NCBI GenBank assembly: GCA_028281785.1
Contig: JANQJG010000040.1
Span: 1 to 48,702 of the forward strand
DNA from: Rhodospirillales bacterium
GTDB lineage: Bacteria; Pseudomonadota; Alphaproteobacteria; Rhodospirillales; Shumkoniaceae
DNA length: 48,702 nucleotides
Reading direction: 5' to 3'
Position numbers and translations under genes: made by a program. The notes beneath the pieces are model-generated. The model saw only the letters and a list, made by a program, of their open reading frames with translations. It did not search any database and was not told where the DNA came from. Shown here one piece after another: positions 43,593 through 48,702 of this stretch (the first letter of the stretch is position 1; every line of letters begins with the position of its first letter).

Positions 43593-45449
43593 CTACTCGG
43601 CGGCCTGAGCTTGATCCTCGTCTCCAGCGTGCTCAAGCACCTCTCGGGCCCGGCTTGCCTCCTGTTGCCGGGTCCACATTTCCGCGTAGCGTCCGTCGAG
43701 TTCGAGCAGCTGTTTATGGTGGCCGCGCTCGGCCACATGGCCGGCGTCGAGAACGAGGATTTCGTCCGCGTCCACCACCGTGGACAGCCGGTGGGCGATG
43801 ACAAGTGTGGTGCGGTTGGCGGAAACCTCGGCGAGGGAGTCCTGGATCTCCCGCTCGGTATGCGTATCGAGGGCGGATGTCGCCTCGTCAAAGAGCATGA
43901 TTTGCGGTGATTTGAGGATCGTGCGCGCGATGGCGACCCGTTGCTTCTCGCCGCCGGACAGCTTGAGGCCGCGCTCGCCCACCGTAGTTTGATACCCATC
44001 GGGCTGGGACATCACGAAATCATGGATACGGGCCAGGCGGGCGGCGTCCTCGATCTCGCCGGGCGTTGCGTTGGGCCGGCCATAGGCGATGTTGTAGAAC
44101 ACGCTATCGTTGAACAGCACCGTATCCTGCGGCACCATCCCGATCGCGGCGCGCAGCGAGTCCTGGGAGACGTCTCGAATATCCTGGCCATCGATGAGAA
44201 TGCGGCCACCCGTGACGTCATAGAAGCGGAAGAGAAGGCGCGAGATCGTCGACTTGCCGGCGCCGCTCGGCCCGACGATGGCCACGGTCTTTCCCGGCGG
44301 CACGGTGAACGAAACGCCGGACAGGACGCCGCGTCGCTCGTCATAGGCGAAGGACACATCATCGAAGACGACCTCGCCGCCGTTGACCGCGAGTGTGGGG
44401 GCCTCCGGCTTGTCGGTGACCTCCTGGTTCTCCTCCAGCAGGCCGAACATCTGCTCCATATCCGTCAGCGAGCGCTTGATCTCGCGGTACACGAAGCCGA
44501 GGAAGTTGAGCGGCATGTAAAGCTGAATGAGATAGGTATTGACCAGAACGAAATCGCCGATGGTCATTTGACCGCCGACGACGCCATACCCGGCCATGGT
44601 CATGACCGCGATCAGGCCCGCGGAGATGACCGCGCCCTGCCCGATATTGAGCATGGACAGCGAGGTTGCGCTTTTGACCGCGGCCGTTTCGTACGCATGG
44701 AGCGCCGAGTCGAAGCGGCGGGACTCATGGGCCTCGTTGCCGAAATACTTGACGGTCTCGAAATTGAGAAGACTGTCGATGGCTTTCGTATGCGCTTCGC
44801 TATCGGTCTCGTTCATCCGGCGGCGGAATTTGAGGCGCCACTCGGTCACGACCAATGTCCAGAAAATGTAACCGGAAATCGTGACGAAGGTGACGAGCGC
44901 GAACCAGAAGGAATAGAGCGACCAGAGAATACCGCAGACAAGCAGGATTTCGAGAAAGGTCGGGAGAATGTTGAACAGCATGAAGCTGAGTAGGAACTCG
45001 ATGCCCCGAACGCCTCGCTCGATGGCGCGGCTGATGCCGCCGGTCTTGCGGTTCAGGTGAAAGCGAAGGGACAGGCGATGGAGATGCTGAAAGGTCTTGA
45101 GGGCCGCCTGCCGCACGGCGCGCTGGCCGACCTTGGCGAACACCGCGTCGCGCAACTCGCCGAAGGCCTGGGCCAGGACGCGGGCGAGCCCATAGCCGAA
45201 CAGCAGGGCGATCGGCACAGCCACGACCACAGCAGCTTCGCCGGACAAGGCGTCGACGGCGTTCTTGTAGAAAATGGGAACGGTGACATTGGTCAGCTTC
45301 GCGGCAACGAGAAATGCCAGCGCCACCAAGACGCGCAGGCGCAGGTTCGGCGCGTTTCTGGGCCAGAGATAGGGCACCAGGGTGCGAATGGTGCGGAAGT
45401 CGTTTCGCGCGCCCTGAAGCTGGGGCAACGGATCACGATGTCGGGCCAT
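43593..45449 (-). CDS. Atm1-type ABC exporter (heavy-metal/glutathione-conjugate family)
   Basis: The 618-residue half-transporter joins a six-helix membrane domain (residues 1-320) to an ATPase domain. The domain has Walker A GPSGAGKST, the signature LSGGEKQRVAIA, Walker B IMLFDEATSALD and the switch IAHRLSTVV. NVTVPIFYKNAVDAL and the MNETDSEAHTKAIDSLLNFETVKYFGNE segment mark the Atm1/HMT1 subfamily, which exports glutathione-linked sulfur or metal species and is usual in alphaproteobacteria. The protein works as a homodimer in the inner membrane. The start at 45449 is supported by the alignment-like N-terminus, and the gene is monocistronic. Confidence 0.94.
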   Translation of the reverse strand: MARHRDPLPQLQGARNDFRTIRTLVPYLWPRNAPNLRLRVLVALAFLVAAKLTNVTVPIFYKNAVDALSGEAAVVVAVPIALLFGYGLARVLAQAFGELRDAVFAKVGQRAVRQAALKTFQHLHRLSLRFHLNRKTGGISRAIERGVRGIEFLLSFMLFNILPTFLEILLVCGILWSLYSFWFALVTFVTISGYIFWTLVVTEWRLKFRRRMNETDSEAHTKAIDSLLNFETVKYFGNEAHESRRFDSALHAYETAAVKSATSLSMLNIGQGAVISAGLIAVMTMAGYGVVGGQMTIGDFVLVNTYLIQLYMPLNFLGFVYREIKRSLTDMEQMFGLLEENQEVTDKPEAPTLAVNGGEVVFDDVSFAYDERRGVLSGVSFTVPPGKTVAIVGPSGAGKSTISRLLFRFYDVTGGRILIDGQDIRDVSQDSLRAAIGMVPQDTVLFNDSVFYNIAYGRPNATPGEIEDAARLARIHDFVMSQPDGYQTTVGERGLKLSGGEKQRVAIARTILKSPQIMLFDEATSALDTHTEREIQDSLAEVSANRTTLVIAHRLSTVVDADEILVLDAGHVAERGHHKQLLELDGRYAEMWTRQQEASRAREVLEHAGDEDQAQAAE

Positions 45450-45643
45450 CGGCCGGCTCGTCCGCCCGCTTTTTCGGGAGGACCTCTTTGCTCATGAAGG
45501 CAGGATCAATCTTAGCAGATATGGGGCTGTCCGGAGGCTTTCCAAGCGTGGGGCAAGCCGACCGGGAGATGCTGCGGCCATCGGCTGGAAGGTTTGGCGA
45601 GAGGGTAAGGTGAAGGAGAGGGCCTGTGCGGAGCCATGAAATG

Positions 45644-45674
45644 GGGTCCGACGGCGCCGGTTGCCGCCGGACCC
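45644..45674 (-). terminator. Hairpin after the cold-shock gene
   Basis: GGGTCCG (45644-45650) and CGGACCC (45668-45674), with CGGC/GCCG inside and one A/C mismatch, make a long stem that starts 10 bases after the cold-shock stop. No T-run follows on the minus strand. It probably ends or protects this short transcript. Confidence 0.6.
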
Positions 45675-45683
45675 GATAAACTG

Positions 45684-45893
45684 TCAGCCAACGATGACCA
45701 GTTTGTCAGCGGATTCCCTTCCCCGGCCGTCAGGAACGAGTTCGTATTCGACTTTCTGACCCTCTCGGAGGGTTGACAGACCGGCGCGCTCGACGGCGGA
45801 GATGTGCACGAAAGCATCCTTGCCGCCGCCATCGGGTTGGATAAATCCAAACCCTTTAGTGGTGTTGAACCACTTTACGGTTCCAAGTGGCAT
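45684..45893 (-). CDS. Cold-shock domain protein (CspA family)
   Basis: The 69-residue protein is a single nucleic-acid-binding OB fold. RNP1 KGFGFI (13-18) and RNP2 DAFVHI (26-31) are exact. It binds single-stranded RNA or DNA as an RNA chaperone. I chose ATG 45893 (MPLGTVKWF); a longer frame to 45920 is unlike the family. No Shine-Dalgarno site is evident: the 11 bases at 45895-45905 form the palindrome GAGAG-A-CTCTC directly before the start, which may govern translation. The domain itself covers the entire length. Confidence 0.95.
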   Translation of the reverse strand: MPLGTVKWFNTTKGFGFIQPDGGGKDAFVHISAVERAGLSTLREGQKVEYELVPDGRGRESADKLVIVG

Positions 45894-46339
45894 CGAGAGA
45901 CTCTCTATTTGGTGTCGCAATGAACGCCCCGCGACCCAAGACGCAGGCCGTTACAGCACGCTACGCCTCAGGGGCGCGCCACGCAATGACATTTGCACGC
46001 GACTCCCCGAATTTTCCTGCAAAATCCTCCATGATCGCCGGGATCGGGGACTAAACGCGAAGGTTGCGGCGAGCAACCTGTCTCGTGTCCAGGGTTTCTG
46101 CAGAGACGAGAGCTTCGCCGTGCTGCTTTCCCTGCTGCGCCGCAGATCCGGCGGGCTCGGTGTTCGGCGCCGGGGAAAACGGCCTCGCCATATCGCAGCC
46201 GATCGGATCACCGGCCGCGGTCTCCCTGGCTGATACCGGTCCTCACTCCCACTCGATTATTGATAAGTACCTAAGTACATTGAAATCTAAAGAGAAATAA
46301 TTTTCTCGAAAAATATCCCCGTCGAACAATCCGATAAAA
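45894..46339. other. 446-bp intergenic stretch
   Basis: No convincing gene. It should contain the promoter and leader of the minus-strand cold-shock gene. A perfect hairpin AGGTTGC (46061-46067) and GCAACCT (46073-46079) is present. The last 100 bases become AT-rich. Confidence 0.4.
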
Positions 46340-46615
46340 ATGCGGGCTTTTGGAGTCATTGAATTTTTCGGGATAGCGCCGAAAACTGTGGTTTCGGGCA
46401 CTTTCGTGTACGGACGGCGCCTTGAATGCCATGGTGGGGCAGCGCAATTGGGCGATTTCCAGACCGAAATCTGGGCTTCCATCCAGCCTGCGACGATGAA
46501 GTTTGACCTGATCTCCGAGGAGATCGATCCGTCACGGTTTCTCGAACCGGCCAATGACTGGTCGACCGAAGAGGTTGAACAGGAAGTGGCGGCCTGGCGC
46601 GAAGCCGACATATAG
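46340..46615 (+). CDS. Doubtful 91-aa hypothetical ORF
   Basis: The frame encodes 91 residues. The first half has codons unlike neighbouring genes and no plausible ribosome site. The second half (from ATG 46496) looks more gene-like and encodes an acidic, helical stretch (DLISEEIDPSRFLEPANDW and EEVEQEVAAWREADI). It may be a short real gene, a remnant of a decayed one, or chance. I do not recognise a family. Confidence 0.3.
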   Translation: MRAFGVIEFFGIAPKTVVSGTFVYGRRLECHGGAAQLGDFQTEIWASIQPATMKFDLISEEIDPSRFLEPANDWSTEEVEQEVAAWREADI

Positions 46616-46801
46616 AGCTGGAAAGAAGAGCCGGGCTGGCGGGCCGCACGGGCCGGGTCTCAACAGCAAAACGATCGCAGGAAAGATCATTGTTGGCAGG
46701 ATTGACCAAACAAAACCCACCTACTGGTCTAATGCGGCTGCACTTAGGCGGCTGCTACAATGGACAATCAAACAAAAGCTCAGATGAACAGGGGTTGCGC
46801 G

Positions 46802-48454
46802 ATGAAATTCGGGGTATGCCGTATTGTAAGCAGAAACGTACTGGTTTCGGGTATAGTGCTCTTAGGCGGCGTATCCGCTTGGGCTGACGAACCGCAATAT
46901 GGCGGGGAGTTGGTGTATGCCAAGGCGGGCGAACAGCACACGCTGTTCCCCGGGCGGAATCTGAGCAGTCAGGCTCAGGACGTTTGGTTATACGGATGCG
47001 AAAACCTCGTCGAGATGAATGAAGACGGCGAGATAGAACCGTGGCTGGCACGTGAATGGTCCACGTCGGCAAACGGCCGAGAAGTGACGTTTCAGCTTCA
47101 GGAAGGTGTGTCGTTTCACGACGGCACGCCATTCGATGCCGAAGCCGTCGCGTTCGTTTTCAACGAAGCTATTGAGAAGGATTTCCTCTACGCGAACCTT
47201 CTTGGGACGTTCGAGGAAGCCAGGGTCGATAGCGAATACACGGTAACACTTCAATTTGAGCGTTCGCCGGCCGCGCTTTTGCAGAACCTGGCTTATAGGT
47301 CGCTATGTATTTTCAGCCCAACGGCGTATCTGGAGAATGGAGAGGAATGGATGGCAACAAATGTTGTCGGCACAGGTCCATTCATTCAAAAAGAATATCG
47401 CAAGGGTGAGTATATTTTGTTCGAACGCAATCCGGATTACTGGCAAGAAGGTAAGCCCTATCTCGATTCTATTCGCATTATCTATGTGCCGGACATGGCA
47501 ATCCGAGCGGCAATGCTTCAGAGCGGCGAAGTGGACAGGACGGTTTTGCTAAACGACTTTGACATACCGCGGTTAGAGGCCGACGCGAATATCAACGTTC
47601 GGATTGTCCCCAGCACCCGGCAATACTATCAAGTACTCAACCACCTGGTGCACCCTCTCGACAACGCCAATGTGCGGCGCGCCTTCAACTACGCGATCGA
47701 CAAAGAAGGGATCGTAGCAAGCGTCTTTGCGGGTCGCGGAGCATTCGTGCCTACGGCGCCCACCCTGACCGAAGGCGTCTTCGGCTATCAGGATATGCGC
47801 AATGACGGTGATGCGACCATCTTCCAGTATGATCCGGAAAGGGCCAAAGAACTGCTGCGTCTGTCCGGCTACGAGGACCGTGACGGGGACGGTTTTGTCG
47901 AGGACGTGCAGGGCAATAAGCTGGAGCTCGAAATGTTCTCTCGCCGCGGTGCCCGAAAGGGTGATTATCAGACCGCGCAACTCGTTCAGTCGTTTCTTCG
48001 CGATATCGGCGTCGATGTCAGCATAACTCTGATGGAAAGCGCATCTTTCAGCAGCGCAATCTCGCAGAGCCCAACCGACGCGGCCTACGACATGGTGATG
48101 CTGTCATGGGGCGTGCCGACCGCCGATCCGGACGAACCGATGCTGCTGTTTACCTACTCCAAGGCATGGAAGCCGGCAGGATCGAACCGGATGTTCTACT
48201 ACAGCTCCGAGATCGACAGAATAACCGAGGCCGCCACATCGGAAACCGACCCAGACAAGCGTCAGGACTTGATCCGACAGTACATGGAACAGCTACTTGA
48301 GGATGCGCCGGTCATCTACTTGCCGACGCTGGCGCTTAACCTGGGCTCACGCAGCTATGTGAAAGGTGACCGTCTCTTGGCGATCGGAAACTATCCCGCG
48401 CGTTTTGCGTGGATGGACCACGAGGAGAAGGCGCGACAGGGTATCTCGCGCTAG
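46802..48454 (+). CDS. ABC transporter substrate-binding protein, family 5 (peptide/nickel type)
   Basis: The 550-residue periplasmic protein has a signal peptide (hydrophobic VLVSGIVLLGGVSAWA, cleavage after WAD) and the SBP_bac_5 fold. GGELVYAKAGEQHTLFPGRN opens the mature protein, and the WxxxxDGxxxTFxL-like region is replaced by SANGREVTFQLQEGVSFHDGTPFDAEAVAFVF. GTGPFIQKEY and NVRRAFNYAIDKEGIV are the conserved core. DRDGDGFVED near residue 375 is the frequent DxDGDG loop. No permease or ATPase genes follow inside the window, so it is probably an orphan receptor or the operon continues elsewhere. The start ATG 46802 is preceded by CAGGGG. Confidence 0.93.
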   Translation: MKFGVCRIVSRNVLVSGIVLLGGVSAWADEPQYGGELVYAKAGEQHTLFPGRNLSSQAQDVWLYGCENLVEMNEDGEIEPWLAREWSTSANGREVTFQLQEGVSFHDGTPFDAEAVAFVFNEAIEKDFLYANLLGTFEEARVDSEYTVTLQFERSPAALLQNLAYRSLCIFSPTAYLENGEEWMATNVVGTGPFIQKEYRKGEYILFERNPDYWQEGKPYLDSIRIIYVPDMAIRAAMLQSGEVDRTVLLNDFDIPRLEADANINVRIVPSTRQYYQVLNHLVHPLDNANVRRAFNYAIDKEGIVASVFAGRGAFVPTAPTLTEGVFGYQDMRNDGDATIFQYDPERAKELLRLSGYEDRDGDGFVEDVQGNKLELEMFSRRGARKGDYQTAQLVQSFLRDIGVDVSITLMESASFSSAISQSPTDAAYDMVMLSWGVPTADPDEPMLLFTYSKAWKPAGSNRMFYYSSEIDRITEAATSETDPDKRQDLIRQYMEQLLEDAPVIYLPTLALNLGSRSYVKGDRLLAIGNYPARFAWMDHEEKARQGISR

Positions 48455-48465
48455 GCACCGATAAA

Positions 48466-48490
48466 GCCGGCGACAAGTTCGGTCGCCGGC
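48466..48490 (+). terminator. Hairpin after the binding-protein gene
   Basis: GCCGGCGAC (48466-48474) and GTCGCCGGC (48482-48490) form a perfect 9-bp stem with a 7-base loop. It starts 11 bases after the stop, and TGTTCTGT follows. Confidence 0.65.
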
Positions 48491-48576
48491 TGTTCTGTGC
48501 GTGCGGATCTTTTGCGGAAATACCCGGCAAACACCGATCTGGGGCTAGGGCCTGTTGACCTTCAGCACATTGATCT

Positions 48577-48677
48577 GGCTGGTGTCGAAAACCCGTCAGT
48601 TCCAGGAGCGAGGACGAAGGACATGCCGGGCATATTCGAGGACGAGCGACGCGGAAATGGCGGGTTTTCGCCCAGCC
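48577..48677. repeat. Long imperfect inverted repeat, possible mobile-element remnant
   Basis: CGAAAACCCGTCAGTTCC (48586-48603) pairs with GGAAATGGCGGGTTTTCG (48653-48670) with two mismatches; GGCTG/CAGCC outside extends the stem. The apex contains ATGCC-G-GGCAT (48622-48632), and GAGGACGA occurs on both sides of it as a direct repeat. The element runs to the window edge, where more GC-rich pairing is seen (CCCC/GGGG near 48676-48686). It could be an insertion-sequence end, a MITE-like unit or a structured RNA. Confidence 0.45.
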
Positions 48678-48702
48678 CCTCCGGGGTTCGGCCAAAATCG
48701 CC

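Noticed and set aside
46356..46709. 117-residue minus-strand frame opposite the doubtful ORF at 46340
   Set aside because: Proline/arginine-rich with no recognisable start or domain; no better supported than the plus-strand frame.
1..48702. CRISPR arrays, rRNA and tRNA genes
   Set aside because: I looked for regularly spaced repeats and for tRNA-like T-loop/CCA patterns in the gaps and found none; a dedicated tRNA scan was not possible.

Overview
The window is a 48.7 kb stretch of GC-rich bacterial chromosome. Gene content points to a heterotrophic alphaproteobacterium, probably Rhodospirillales-like: several tripartite tricarboxylate transporter (TTT) proteins, an Atm1-type ABC exporter, PhaR/phasin-controlled polyhydroxyalkanoate (PHA) storage, RraA-like and DUF3179 proteins, and DMT/AzlCD exporters. 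This placement is inferred from content only; no rRNA, tRNA or CRISPR array was seen.

Layout. 0-2.4 kb: end of a sulfatase, an orphan TTT binding protein and an RraA-like aldolase. 2.4-8.6 kb (minus strand): GH15 glucoamylase-like enzyme, glucose-dehydrogenase-like SDR, DHA2 drug exporter, DUF3179 protein and an unlisted 50-residue membrane peptide. 8.8-12.1 kb: Ca2+/Na+ antiporter, CBS-pair protein, HtpX protease and an SDR. 12.2-20.3 kb: an organic-acid locus with an L-aspartate-dehydrogenase-like enzyme divergent from a complete TctC-TctB-TctA transporter, then ketopantoate-reductase-like, acyl-CoA-ligase and AbrB-type membrane genes. 20.3-23.3 kb: NAD kinase, MoaA and a divergent HTH/periplasmic-binding-like regulator. 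23.8-29.0 kb: a complete PHA operon phaA-phaB-phaE-phaC-phaR facing a phasin gene. 29.2-32.8 kb: DsbB and a three-gene ABC importer. 33.1-36.5 kb: an unusual class III aminotransferase, TenA, MnmA and a DUF2007 protein. 36.6-39.8 kb: Kv-type channel, AzlC/AzlD, EamA permease and a small protein. 39.8-43.1 kb: an AT-rich-flanked insert with a HAD hydrolase fused to a FAM151/menorin-like domain, plus a GT4 glycosyltransferase. 43.6-48.7 kb: Atm1-like ABC exporter, cold-shock protein, a doubtful small ORF, an oligopeptide-type binding protein and a structured inverted-repeat element.

How the parts work together. PhaA and PhaB turn acetyl-CoA into 3-hydroxybutyryl-CoA, the PhaE/PhaC class III synthase polymerises it, the phasin coats the granule and PhaR senses it. 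The phasin promoter carries two matching 17-bp palindromes, one over the -35 box and one at the expected transcription start, which is what a granule-responsive repressor would need. GH15 and the adjacent SDR could form a glucan-to-glucose-to-gluconolactone route. The TTT genes with their dehydrogenase, ligase and AbrB neighbours look like uptake and activation of an unidentified carboxylate.

Best candidates for something new: the HAD plus menorin-like fusion in its AT-rich setting; the aminotransferase with a four-cysteine cluster and an Asn at the usual PLP-N1 aspartate, divergent from an ABC importer; and the PhaE subunit with a histone-like basic tail.
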